Below are positions 11,344 through 21,686 of a stretch of 64,000 nt of DNA, piece after piece. Position 1 is the stretch's first letter; every line of letters begins with the position of its first letter. The notes beneath the pieces are model-generated. The model made no database searches, was not told the origin of the DNA, and worked only from the letters and a program-made list of their open reading frames with translations. The DNA is taken from the NCBI RefSeq assembly GCF_965218915.1, contig NZ_OZ244708.1, positions 2,294,001 to 2,358,000 on the forward strand, in the 5' to 3' direction. Made by a program: the position numbers and the translations under genes. The stretch is from Novosphingopyxis sp965218915. Its GTDB lineage: Bacteria > Pseudomonadota > Alphaproteobacteria > Sphingomonadales > Sphingomonadaceae.

Positions 11344-12027
11344 TTAGGTTTTGGCCTCCTTTTGCCGCGCGGCGTACCAGAGGCACGGGTCCGATACGGG
11401 GCAAATCTCGCATTTGGGACTGCGCGCCACGCAGATGCGTTTGCCCAGCTGGATCAGCCAGAAATGCCCGTCGCGATGCGCCCATTCCGGCGCGCGTTGT
11501 TCCAGTTGCCCGGCGGTCTTGTCGGCGGTCTTGGCGTCGGTGATCCCGATGCGATTGCACACCCGGTGGACATGCGTATCGACCGCGATCACGTCCGCGT
11601 CGAAGGTGAAGCTCATCACGATGTCGGCACATTTGCGCCCGATGCCGGGCAGACTCAACAGTCTTTCGCGCGTGTCCGGCACCACCCCGCCATGCTCGCC
11701 GATCAGCGCCTCGCAGAATTTGCGGATGTTGCGCGTCTTCATATTGTAGAGCCCGGCCGGCCTGATCGCCGCCGCGATCGCCGCGTCGTCCAGCGCCAGC
11801 ATCTCCTCGGGCGTGGTCGCCAGCGCAAACAGCGCATCGCTCGCCGCCGCCGTGTTGCGGTCGAGCGACTGGGCGGAAAGCATGCAGCTTATACACGAAC
11901 GGAAAGGATCGGGCTGCTCCTTCGGCCCTTTCGCCCCTTTGGTGCGCCCTGGCATGGCCTCGCGCAGCCGCTCGAACACGGTTTCGACGTCCGACGCGGC
12001 AAGCAGATTATTCGCACCGGCCGTCAT
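11344..12027 (-). CDS. nth: Endonuclease III
   Basis: Bifunctional DNA glycosylase/AP lyase of base-excision repair, removing oxidised pyrimidines. The helix-hairpin-helix LLSLPGIGRKCADIV carries the catalytic Lys, VDTHVHRVCNR the catalytic Asp, and CVARSPKCEICPVSDPC has the C-x6-C-x2-C-x5-C spacing of the 4Fe-4S cluster. 227 residues is typical. The ATG overlaps the stop of the upstream oxygenase by one base (TGATG) and is preceded by GGAGG, so the two genes are translationally linked. Confidence 0.97.
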   Translation of the reverse strand: MTAGANNLLAASDVETVFERLREAMPGRTKGAKGPKEQPDPFRSCISCMLSAQSLDRNTAAASDALFALATTPEEMLALDDAAIAAAIRPAGLYNMKTRNIRKFCEALIGEHGGVVPDTRERLLSLPGIGRKCADIVMSFTFDADVIAVDTHVHRVCNRIGITDAKTADKTAGQLEQRAPEWAHRDGHFWLIQLGKRICVARSPKCEICPVSDPCLWYAARQKEAKT

Positions 12028-12674
12028 CAGGCCTCCTTCACATAGATGTTCATCGCGATCGACAGCCGTTCGCCGGTGCCGGTATAGGGCCGCACGCCGT
12101 GGCGCATGAAGCCGGGAAACACCATGATGTCTCCGGCCTGCGTCGGAAAATTGCGCTCCGGCGATTGCGGTGTCTGGTCGAGGCCGACCGCGCGAAATCC
12201 CGGAAAGGTCATCATCGGTACCGGAAAGCGCGGGTCTTCCAGATACAGATCGCCGCCCACCGCCTCCCCATCTTCGGCGCCCATGTCGAGATAATAGACC
12301 GCGGCCCACAATACGCCCGGGTGCGCATGGCTGATGTTGAGCGATCCGGGCGGCGAGATATTGGCCCACATCCGCACCGACCAGTCGAGCGAAGCCGGGT
12401 CGCGGTCCTCGAAATGCGACATGCGTTTGGCAATACGAATTGCGGCATCCGCCAAGCGCTCGGCGGGTTTGCCGGCCCATGTCAGCATGTCGGTCCTGGA
12501 ATGCCAGCCACCGACGTTCGAGCGCTTGACGCCGCCGTCCTCCGCCCGCCGCCGCCGGACCGCCGCGATCAGATCGGCCGTCAGCGCTTCGCAATCGAGC
12601 AACTGGCCGTGCGTCACCGGCGTCTCGAACAGGCCGAGTTGCATGGCACGGATGCGGATCATGTCGTCGGTCAT
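12027..12674 (-). CDS. 2OG-Fe(II) oxygenase-like protein (TIGR02466 type)
   Basis: A 215-residue protein with the jelly-roll features of the putative 2OG-Fe(II) oxygenases of the TIGR02466 group: NISHAHPGVLWAAVYYLD, GGDLYLEDPR, and a C-terminal FPGFMRHGVRPYTGTGERLS in which His and Arg would bind iron and the 2-oxoglutarate carboxylate. Substrate unknown. It overlaps nth by one base, forming a two-gene unit. Confidence 0.8.
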   Translation of the reverse strand: MTDDMIRIRAMQLGLFETPVTHGQLLDCEALTADLIAAVRRRRAEDGGVKRSNVGGWHSRTDMLTWAGKPAERLADAAIRIAKRMSHFEDRDPASLDWSVRMWANISPPGSLNISHAHPGVLWAAVYYLDMGAEDGEAVGGDLYLEDPRFPVPMMTFPGFRAVGLDQTPQSPERNFPTQAGDIMVFPGFMRHGVRPYTGTGERLSIAMNIYVKEA

Positions 12675-12702
12675 GCGTCCTGGTTAGCGGTGGGGCGCAT
12701 CC

Positions 12703-13074
12703 TCACCACAGCGTTTTGACGGGATAGCGGTGGATGGCTTCGTGGATCGTCACGAGGGTTGCGCCGAGGACGAGCGCGTGGGCGATCAGCAGGCGGTCGA
12801 ACGGATCGCGATGGATGGCGGGGAGGCCTTCAGCAAATCGGTGGCATTTGAAAGGAAAATCAAGCCGCTCGAAATGGGTGTCGGCGATCAGAGCCTCCAG
12901 AGAAAAAGGAAGGTTGGCAGCGGACTTGCCACGCTTGATCCCATATTCCCAAGCCGTCGCGGCGCTGATGAATACATTGCCGCTCGCGCTGATTACACGC
13001 CTTGTCGAAACGGGGATTTTTTCGGGCGTCGTCGCAAGCCAGATCAGGACGTGCGTATCAAGCAGCAATCTCAT
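12703..13074 (-). CDS. vapC: VapC-type PIN-domain toxin
   Basis: A 123-residue PIN-domain ribonuclease. LLLDTHVLIWLA supplies the first acidic residue, SAATAWEYGIK the Glu, and HRDPFDRLLIAHAL the distal Asp pair, so the four-acid metal site appears intact. VapC toxins cleave RNA, often initiator tRNA or 23S rRNA. The ATG overlaps a TGA stop in another frame (ATGA), the arrangement expected with an upstream antitoxin, but only a short open tail precedes it (see 13071-13130). If no antitoxin is supplied elsewhere, the toxin must be silent, weak or neutralised in trans. Confidence 0.85.
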   Translation of the reverse strand: MRLLLDTHVLIWLATTPEKIPVSTRRVISASGNVFISAATAWEYGIKRGKSAANLPFSLEALIADTHFERLDFPFKCHRFAEGLPAIHRDPFDRLLIAHALVLGATLVTIHEAIHRYPVKTLW

Positions 13075-13130
13075 TCGGGGACGTTGTCCGGGATGAAAGG
13101 ATTGTTTTCGATCTCCGCCCATGCGGATGG
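13071..13130 (-). pseudogene. Possible 3' remnant of the VapC partner antitoxin
   Basis: In the frame whose TGA overlaps the vapC ATG, 19 codons are open and end in ENNPFIPDNVPE, preceded by an in-frame TGA at 13131-13133. There is no start codon, and the GFA gene ends only 45 bases upstream of this tail, so a full antitoxin cannot fit. The coupling to vapC is what a vapB/phd gene end would look like. The assignment as a remnant is inference. Confidence 0.4.
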
Positions 13131-13175
13131 TCATAGCTTGGCCGAGTAACTTGGCCAAGCGTTACGGTCGAGCGA

Positions 13176-13679
13176 TCAGCGCATCGGCGGCCACTCGTCG
13201 GTATCGTGATCGGGATGCTGCCGGTTGCTCGCGGCGATGGCGTCGGCCCACCCCGCGTCCTCGGCATAATCGCCGGTCTCGCCGCGCTCGGGCAGGTTCG
13301 GCAGATCGGCGAACCAGGGCAGGCGCGCTTCGGTGCCGACCTGGCCGTTCGGCGGAAGGCTCGCGGGATCGTCGAACGAGCCGATCGAAAAATTTACATG
13401 CGGGCTGGTGGTCCCGTCATAGGTGAGCGGCGTGCCGCAATCGCCGCAGAAGCCGCGCTCGACATCGGCAGAGCTTTTGAAGACGGCCGGCTTGCCGCGC
13501 GTCCATTCGAAATCCTCGCGCAAGCTCGCGACCAGCGCCATGAACGGCCCGCCGACCTGCTTCTGGCACATCCGGCAGTGGCAGATATGCGCGTTGTCGA
13601 GCCGCGCCGTCAGCCGGTAACGCACCGCTCCGCATTGGCAGCCGCCGGTCCAGCTTCCCTCGATGCGTTTGCTGGCCAT
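13176..13679 (-). CDS. GFA-domain zinc protein
   Basis: A 167-residue glutathione-dependent formaldehyde-activating-fold protein. GGCQCGAVRYRLTA opens the domain, followed by CHCRMCQKQVGGPF and the second zinc cluster CGDCGTPLTY. The ATG at 13679 is taken as start because the conserved domain begins about ten residues later and upstream residues look non-coding. The C-terminal extension is acidic and His-rich (HPDHDTDEWP). It resembles the GFA protein at 10928-11326 only at the family level. Confidence 0.9.
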   Translation of the reverse strand: MASKRIEGSWTGGCQCGAVRYRLTARLDNAHICHCRMCQKQVGGPFMALVASLREDFEWTRGKPAVFKSSADVERGFCGDCGTPLTYDGTTSPHVNFSIGSFDDPASLPPNGQVGTEARLPWFADLPNLPERGETGDYAEDAGWADAIAASNRQHPDHDTDEWPPMR

Positions 13680-13749
13680 GTTGCAGCTCTCCACTGGAAT
13701 GAATGTCATGCAGATTGGCGCATTCGACGAAGTACGACAACTGCCGCGT

Positions 13750-14457
13750 TCAAGGTCTTTTGCGGCCGGTCGCGCAATCGGCACGCACCGGGCACGCCAA
13801 GCATTGCATATGCGACGGACGGCAGAGCGTCTGGCCAAGTTTCTTCACCAGTAGATGATGCTCGTCGATATCGGCCGCGCTCCAGTCTTCGGGAACGACC
13901 GGCATCAGCACATCGTAAGCACGCGCCGTATCGGCCCTGGGCGGCACCAGCCCCATGCGCTGCACGATGCGGCGATGGTGGCTGTCGATCACCATGGCGC
14001 GCCGGGCGAAGCGCGACGTATTCACGATCCCCGCGCTGATCTTGCGCGCGACCCCCGGCAGCGTTTCGAGCCAGGCCATCGCGTCTTCGGTCGGCAGGTT
14101 GGAGAGATGCCGCAGGTCCACTTCGCCGCGCTGCTCGATGATCGCGGTCAGGCATGCCTTTAACCGCTTGGCGGATTGCTCCGGAAAGGTCTGGCTGGAC
14201 AGTTCCTCGGTGATCGTCGCCAGCGGAGCTTGGGCGACCGTCTCCCAGCTCCCGAAGCGCGCGAGCAAACGGTCCGTGGCGGCATTCGATATCGCGGTCT
14301 TGCTGCGCGCGCCGATCACGCCCTGCACCAGCGCCCAGACCGGGTCCTCGCGTTTGTCATGCTGCCGCTCGATCCGTCCGAACCGCTCGATCAGCGCGGC
14401 CTGCATGCGCAGGAGCACATCGGTGCGGGGATCGGAGCCGAGGGGGAGCTGCATCAC
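13750..14457 (-). CDS. Endonuclease III-like HhH-GPD glycosylase
   Basis: A 235-residue second endonuclease III relative, distinct from nth at 11344. LETLPGVARKISAGI is the helix-hairpin-helix with the Lys, VIDSHHRRIVQRMG has the catalytic-type Asp, and LCRPSHMQCLACPVRADC preserves the C-x6-C-x2-C-x5-C iron-sulfur pattern. The start is at one of two adjacent ATGs (14457 or 14454). It lies 4 bases after hicA on the same strand, so it is now expressed downstream of the toxin-antitoxin genes. A diverged copy of its first 20 codons lies upstream of hicB. Confidence 0.88.
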   Translation of the reverse strand: MMQLPLGSDPRTDVLLRMQAALIERFGRIERQHDKREDPVWALVQGVIGARSKTAISNAATDRLLARFGSWETVAQAPLATITEELSSQTFPEQSAKRLKACLTAIIEQRGEVDLRHLSNLPTEDAMAWLETLPGVARKISAGIVNTSRFARRAMVIDSHHRRIVQRMGLVPPRADTARAYDVLMPVVPEDWSAADIDEHHLLVKKLGQTLCRPSHMQCLACPVRADCATGRKRP

Positions 14458-14461
14458 GGCC

Positions 14462-14683
14462 TTACTTTTTCAGAGCGTCCAGAAACTCGTCGTTACTGAG
14501 GCCCGCTTGCCGGATGATCCCCGCCAGAGTTCCGGTTTTGATTTCCTTGTGCATGGGCACCACGCAGCCGTTCGTTTCGCGCCGCATGACGACATGACTG
14601 CCGCGCTGGCGTTTCTGCTCGAATCCAAGCCGCTCCAGCGCGCGAACGATGTCCGCGCCGGACAACAGCGGCAACCGAGGCAT
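14462..14683 (-). CDS. hicA: HicA-type mRNA interferase toxin
   Basis: A 73-residue HicA toxin with the double-stranded-RNA-binding-like fold. LSGADIVRALERLGF and QRGSHVVMRR are the family blocks, with the catalytic His in GSH. HicA cleaves mRNA and stalls translation. Its ATG overlaps the hicB stop by one base (TGATG), so production is coupled to the antitoxin. Confidence 0.93.
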   Translation of the reverse strand: MPRLPLLSGADIVRALERLGFEQKRQRGSHVVMRRETNGCVVPMHKEIKTGTLAGIIRQAGLSNDEFLDALKK

Positions 14684-14883
14684 CAGGCAGCGATATCGAA
14701 ACTTGTCACGATCGGCACACCCGGGAAATCCATGGGGAATTCTTCGAGATAAAGCTCGACGGCCTCGCGCAGGCTGGCGATGGCCTCTTCGACGGTCTCG
14801 CCCTGCGTGGTCGATCCCGTTTCCGGATTATAGGCCACATAGCCTCCTTCGGATGCCGGGCGCAAAATAGCGGTAGCTTGCAT
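14683..14883 (-). CDS. hicB: HicB-type antitoxin (short form)
   Basis: A 66-residue HicB antitoxin. GGYVAYNPETGSTTQGET and VEEAIASLREAVELYLEE form the partial RNase-H-like HicB fold that caps HicA. It lacks a C-terminal ribbon-helix-helix or HTH DNA-binding segment, as in the short HicB class, so direct autoregulation is uncertain. The gene order antitoxin then toxin is unlike E. coli hicAB but common in other HicBA loci. Confidence 0.9.
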   Translation of the reverse strand: MQATAILRPASEGGYVAYNPETGSTTQGETVEEAIASLREAVELYLEEFPMDFPGVPIVTSFDIAA

Positions 14884-14906
14884 GACGATGCTCCTCGATC
14901 GACCTA

Positions 14907-15038
14907 TTACCGACGGCGAAGGTGATGACGCAAGCCCGCTACAACCGGATTGTTGCCGCGCCCGATCCGCCCGCAGCGCGCGGCCTGCATGCGGCGCAGC
15001 ACATCCGTGCGCGGGTCGGAGCCGAGAGGAAGCTGCAT
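14907..15038 (-). pseudogene. Truncated duplicate of the 5' end of the HhH-GPD gene
   Basis: A reading frame from ATG at 15038 encodes MQLPLGSDPRTDVL, then RMQAA, matching the start of the glycosylase at 13750-14457, before diverging and stopping at 14907. Over the first 60 bases I count 8 differences; most are third-base changes, so the two copies diverged under protein-level selection before this one was cut short. The hicBA pair lies between the two copies. The remnant is not expected to encode a functional enzyme. Confidence 0.75.
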
Positions 15039-15044
15039 GGGCTC

Positions 15045-15479
15045 TCAATCCTGGAGATTTCGCGCCAGCCGAACGCTCGTTTTTTCAAAACCGAGCTTTT
15101 CATAAAACAGATGCGCCTCGGTGAGGTCGAAGCGGCTCGTCACTTCTACGATGTGGCAGCCCGTATCGCGCAAATGGTCCTCGGCGGCGGCAACCAGCGA
15201 CCGGCCGATTCCCCGGCCGCGCTGCTCTTCTTCGACGACCATCATCGAAATACGGCCGACCGGCGCGGGACGGTGGATCACCTGCATCGCCGAAGTCGTT
15301 ATGCACCCAATCACCCGACGATCTTTTTCGGCAACGAACGTGCGGTTGCCGACCCGCGCCATGGCGGCGAGCCGACCGGCGACGGCATGGGGAAAAATTT
15401 CGTAACCCAGTGGAACGATGAGCGCCGCGAGCGCTTCGGCGTCCGCCCGAACGGCCTCGCGGATTACGACGGGGCTCAC
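15045..15479 (-). CDS. GNAT-family N-acetyltransferase
   Basis: A 144-residue GNAT domain. ISMMVVEEEQRGRGIGRSLV is the acetyl-CoA pyrophosphate-binding motif A (RGRGIG), and EAHLFYEKLGFEK is the C-terminal motif B. A GTG start at 15479 with AAGG upstream is chosen because the longer frame from 15587 would overlap guaA and its terminator. Acceptor substrate unknown. Confidence 0.85.
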   Translation of the reverse strand: MSPVVIREAVRADAEALAALIVPLGYEIFPHAVAGRLAAMARVGNRTFVAEKDRRVIGCITTSAMQVIHRPAPVGRISMMVVEEEQRGRGIGRSLVAAAEDHLRDTGCHIVEVTSRFDLTEAHLFYEKLGFEKTSVRLARNLQD

Positions 15480-15499
15480 CGGCGGCGCCTTACGGCGCC

Positions 15500-15549
15500 G
15501 AGTAAACCGGAAAAGCGTCCCCCGGACGCTTTCTTGATCCGGTTTACTC
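15500..15549 (-). terminator. Large hairpin at the end of guaA
   Basis: Inner stem AAAGCGTCC / GGACGCTTT (15512-15520 with 15524-15532) is separated by a 3-base loop. An outer stem GAGTAAACCGG / CCGGTTTACTC (15500-15510 with 15539-15549) encloses it and includes the guaA stop codon. On the minus strand the inner stem ends in a short T run (TTTTCC). Probably a rho-independent terminator for guaA, insulating the GNAT gene. Confidence 0.7.
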
Positions 15550-17133
15550 CCACTCGATCGTCCCCGGCGGTTTGCTGGTATAATCATACACCACCCGGTT
15601 GATGCCCTTCACCTCGTTCACGATGCGCGTCGCTACCGCGCCCAGAAACGCGCCGTCGAACGGATAGACGTCCGCGGTCATGCCGTCGGTGCTGGTCACG
15701 GCGCGCAGCGCGCAGACATTGTCGTAGGTGCGTCCGTCGCCCATCACCCCGACCGTCTTGACCGGGAGCAGCACGGCGAACGCCTGCCAGATCGCGTCGT
15801 ACAGCCCGGCCTTGCGGATTTCATCGAGATAGATCGCGTCGGCCTTGCGCAGGATGTCGCAGCGCTCCTTCGTCACCTCGCCGGGAATGCGGATGGCGAG
15901 GCCGGGGCCGGGGAACGGGTGACGGCCGACGAAGGCGTCCGGCAGGCTGAGTTCGCGGCCGAGTTCGCGGACCTCGTCCTTGAACAGTTCGCGCAAGGGC
16001 TCGACCAGCCGCATGTTCATGCGTTCCGGCAGGCCACCGACATTGTGGTGCGATTTGATCGTGACCGACGGGCCTCCGGTGAAGCTGACGCTCTCGATCA
16101 CATCGGGATAAAGCGTGCCCTGCGCCAGAAAATCCGCGCCGCCGATTTTTTTGGCCTCGGCCTCGAACACGTCGATGAACGTCTTGCCGATGAATTTTCG
16201 TTTTTTCTCCGGGTCGGTTTCGCCGGCCAGTCCTTCCATGAACATCGCTTCGGCATCCACCACGACGAGCGGGATGTTGTAGCTGCCGCGAAACAGTGTC
16301 TCGACCTGCTCGCGCTCCTTGGATCGCAGCAATCCATGGTCGACGAACACGCAGGTCAGCTGTTCTCCGATCGCCTCATGGATCAGCACTGCGGCAACCG
16401 CGCTGTCGACGCCGCCGGAGAGGCCGCAGATCACCCTGCCCCCGCCCACCCGATCGCGGATTTCGGCGATCTTGGCAGCGCGGAATTCGGCCATGGTCCA
16501 ATCGCCCGCAAGTCCGCAGACATGGCGCACGAAATTGGCGATCAGTTTCGCGCCGTCGGGCGTGTGCACCACTTCGGGGTGGAACTGCGTGCCGTAATAG
16601 CGCCGCGCGTCGTCGGCGATCAGCGCGAAGGGCGCGCCCTCGGTGGTGGCGACGATGCGGAAGCCCGGCGCGAACTTGGTCACCCTGTCGCCGTGGCTCA
16701 TCCACACCTGATGACGCTCGCCGACCTCCCACAGCCCTTCGAACAGCACGCATGGCTCGGACACGGTGATGTAGGCGCGGCCGAACTCCCCGCCCCTCTC
16801 GCCATCCACGCCGCCGGGCTCCACCGTGCCGCCGAGTTGCTCGCTCATCACCTGCTGGCCGTAGCAGATGCCCAAGATCGGCACGCCGCTGTCGAACAGC
16901 ATCCGCGGCGCACGGGGGGAGCCTTCCTCGGGCGCGGAGGCCGGGCTGCCGGACAGGATCACGCCCGCTGGCCGCATCCGCTTGAACGCCTCGGCGGCCG
17001 CGGTGAACGGCGCGATCTCGGAATACACTCCCGCCTCGCGCACGCGGCGCGCGATAAGCTGGGTTACCTGGCTGCCGAAATCGACGATCAGGATCGAACC
17101 GCCCGGGGGGGCCGAATCATGGGCGCTGGTCAT
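15544..17133 (-). CDS. guaA: GMP synthase (glutamine-hydrolysing)
   Basis: Converts XMP to GMP. The N-terminal class I glutamine amidotransferase has the nucleophile in ILGICYGQQ and the His/Glu in GTQFHPEV. The ATP-pyrophosphatase domain has the P-loop CGLSGGVDSAVAAV, and the C-terminal dimerisation domain ends IEWE as in other GuaA proteins. 529 residues from the ATG at 17133; the longer open frame upstream is not homologous. Confidence 0.98.
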   Translation of the reverse strand: MTSAHDSAPPGGSILIVDFGSQVTQLIARRVREAGVYSEIAPFTAAAEAFKRMRPAGVILSGSPASAPEEGSPRAPRMLFDSGVPILGICYGQQVMSEQLGGTVEPGGVDGERGGEFGRAYITVSEPCVLFEGLWEVGERHQVWMSHGDRVTKFAPGFRIVATTEGAPFALIADDARRYYGTQFHPEVVHTPDGAKLIANFVRHVCGLAGDWTMAEFRAAKIAEIRDRVGGGRVICGLSGGVDSAVAAVLIHEAIGEQLTCVFVDHGLLRSKEREQVETLFRGSYNIPLVVVDAEAMFMEGLAGETDPEKKRKFIGKTFIDVFEAEAKKIGGADFLAQGTLYPDVIESVSFTGGPSVTIKSHHNVGGLPERMNMRLVEPLRELFKDEVRELGRELSLPDAFVGRHPFPGPGLAIRIPGEVTKERCDILRKADAIYLDEIRKAGLYDAIWQAFAVLLPVKTVGVMGDGRTYDNVCALRAVTSTDGMTADVYPFDGAFLGAVATRIVNEVKGINRVVYDYTSKPPGTIEWE

Positions 17134-17286
17134 GGGCGCAGATAGGCGGCGGGGCCGCAGCCTGTCCAGATGCGCGGCAGCGCCGTCGGGCTGCGGATGT
17201 TTCAGTTGACTATCGCGCAACTCGGTCTTGATCCGCTGGCGGATGTGGCTGCAGAACGTTCCTGCTCGTTACTCCGGAAATCGGCC

Positions 17287-18708
17287 TCAACCCGCCAGCT
17301 GCTTGACGAGATCGTAAAGATAATCGCGCGCGGTATAGAGCGCCTTCACCTCGACGCGTTCGTTGAGGCCGTGGACGCCATTGCCGTCGGGATCGCCCCA
17401 CACGCTCGGCACCCCGTAAGTGGGTATGCCGACGGCCGACAGATACAGCCCGTCGGTGGCGCCGGTCGACATGCTCGGCAGCACCGGCACGCCGGGGAAG
17501 TATTTCTTGGCGAGCTCCTCCATCGGCCCGATCAGCGCAGGATCGAGCGGCGGCGACATCGCGAGCGGCTTGTCCTCGCGCGCGAACGCGATCGAAATCT
17601 CGGGATCGGCGATCAACCTGGTCAGCTCGTCCTTCACCACGGCGGGCGTGTGGCCGGGGAAGATGCGGCAGTTGACGTTCGCCTCGACATGCTGCGGCAG
17701 CGCGTTGACCGCATGGCCGCCGTCGATCGTCGTCGCCACGCAGGTCGTGCGCAGCATCGAATGCAGCGCCTTGTCTTGGTTGACGATCCGCATCGCGTCA
17801 CCGTCGTCGATGTTCTTGACCAGCGCCACCATCGCCGCGCCGGTTTCGCCCGGCCGCATCGCGCCCGATTTCTCGAAAAATGCGCGCGTCGTGTCGTTGA
17901 ACTCGGCCGCGAACTCGTGCGCGCCGATCCGCTCCAGCGCGCCCGCCATTTCGTAAATCGCGTTGTCCGGCACGGGCTGCGAGCTGTGCCCGCCCGGATT
18001 GGTCGCGACGAGTTTGTAATCCTGATAGATCTTCTCGCCGACCTGGATCGTCTGCACCAGCAGCTTGCCCTTGCCGTCGGTGCGTCCGCCGCCGCCTTCG
18101 TTCAGCGCGAACGCCGCATCGATCAGATCGCGTTTCTGCGTGGCGAGATAGTTCGCGCCGTTGAACGCGGTGTCGGTTTCCTCGCCGCAGGTCAGCGCCA
18201 TTTTCACCGTGCGCTTCGGTTTGTAGCCCGCTTCGGCGAAGCGGACGAGCGTGTCCGCCCAGATCGCCGCCATCGCCTTGTCGTCCACGGTGCCGCGCGC
18301 ATAATAATAGCCATTTTCCTCGACCAGCTTGAACGGATCGCGCTCCCAGTCCTCGCGTTTGGCCTCGACCACGTCGATATGGGCGAGCAGCAGCATCGGC
18401 TCCATGCTGTCGTCGGTGCCGGGATAGATCGCGACGAGACCGCCGTCCTTGGGATGTTCGGCCACCGAGAAGGGGACGATGTTTTCCTGCGCCATGCCAG
18501 CGGCGCTCAGGCGCGCCGCGATCTGCGCCGCGGCCTGCGTGCAGCTGCCGACCGACTGGCTGGTGTTGGTCTCGACCAGCTCCTTGTAGAGCCCGAAAAA
18601 CTCCTTCTGACCGGCGTTTAGCGGCCCCATTTCGCCGGTCGGCACCTGCGCGGCGAGCGGGCTGGCGGCGGTCATCATGGCGGCGATGGCGAAGATCGAG
18701 GATTTCAT
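17287..18708 (-). CDS. Secreted M20-family dipeptidase/carboxypeptidase
   Basis: A 473-residue zinc peptidase with a cleavable signal peptide (ending near SPLAAQ). Metal ligands are visible in LLLAHIDVVEA, YYYARGTVDDK and TCGEETDTAF, with the dimerisation-domain His in NPGGHSSQP. This is the M20 group related to PepV/carnosinase-like and acetylornithine deacetylase enzymes; periplasmic peptide cleavage is the likely role. It is divergent from gyrB across 103 bases. Confidence 0.92.
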   Translation of the reverse strand: MKSSIFAIAAMMTAASPLAAQVPTGEMGPLNAGQKEFFGLYKELVETNTSQSVGSCTQAAAQIAARLSAAGMAQENIVPFSVAEHPKDGGLVAIYPGTDDSMEPMLLLAHIDVVEAKREDWERDPFKLVEENGYYYARGTVDDKAMAAIWADTLVRFAEAGYKPKRTVKMALTCGEETDTAFNGANYLATQKRDLIDAAFALNEGGGGRTDGKGKLLVQTIQVGEKIYQDYKLVATNPGGHSSQPVPDNAIYEMAGALERIGAHEFAAEFNDTTRAFFEKSGAMRPGETGAAMVALVKNIDDGDAMRIVNQDKALHSMLRTTCVATTIDGGHAVNALPQHVEANVNCRIFPGHTPAVVKDELTRLIADPEISIAFAREDKPLAMSPPLDPALIGPMEELAKKYFPGVPVLPSMSTGATDGLYLSAVGIPTYGVPSVWGDPDGNGVHGLNERVEVKALYTARDYLYDLVKQLAG

Positions 18709-18799
18709 ATCGGGCTCCCTGTGTTTGTCGCGCGGATTGGAGCAGTTATTAGCTGTGGATGGAAGGGGCGTTCGCCTTCCAAAGCGGCAATTTTCCGCC

Positions 18800-18805
18800 T
18801 ATATT
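18800..18805 (+). promoter_or_regulatory. Candidate -10 element of gyrB
   Basis: TATATT ends six bases before the gyrB ATG, with no purine-rich ribosome site between. If used as a -10 box, transcription would start at or within a base of the initiation codon, giving a leaderless gyrB message. A short inverted repeat (GGAAGG / CCTTCC) lies just upstream near the expected -35 region and may be regulatory. Confidence 0.35.
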
Positions 18806-18811
18806 GGTTGC

Positions 18812-21412
<2,601 letters not shown>

Positions 21413-21558
21413 CACGACTCGCAGAACTGCCGCAAATAGTGGGTCGGCTCGAAACCGTTCGGCGAGCATCGCCAACGGAAAAATGACGTTTTCCGGGCGA
21501 AGCTAAGTCCGGAATGACCCACTGCTCTTTTCAGCGGTATCAATTCCTCTCGCAAAGA

Positions 21559-21570
21559 TGACAAACGTCA
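21559..21570. promoter_or_regulatory. Inverted repeat upstream of the two-component operon
   Basis: TGAC-AAAC-GTCA is a small palindrome in the 274-base gap between gyrB and the kinase gene. A second TTGACA-like element is 27 bases further on. LuxR-type response regulators often bind such repeats and autoregulate, so this is a candidate site for the adjacent regulator. No other gene is visible in the gap. Confidence 0.3.
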
Positions 21571-21686
21571 CTTCCGGCATTTCGCGCGATCTGGCATCTT
21601 GACACGATGTCGATCCCTTTCTTCCCGTCTTTACTTTCGGCACCGCGGCGATCGGCCGTGGCGAAATACAGGTCGGGGGCACGTGC

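Noticed and set aside
10928..15479. A mobile element or integrated island with integrase
   Set aside because: Toxin-antitoxin genes and remnants suggest an accessory patch, but no integrase, transposase, attachment-site duplication or tRNA boundary was found.
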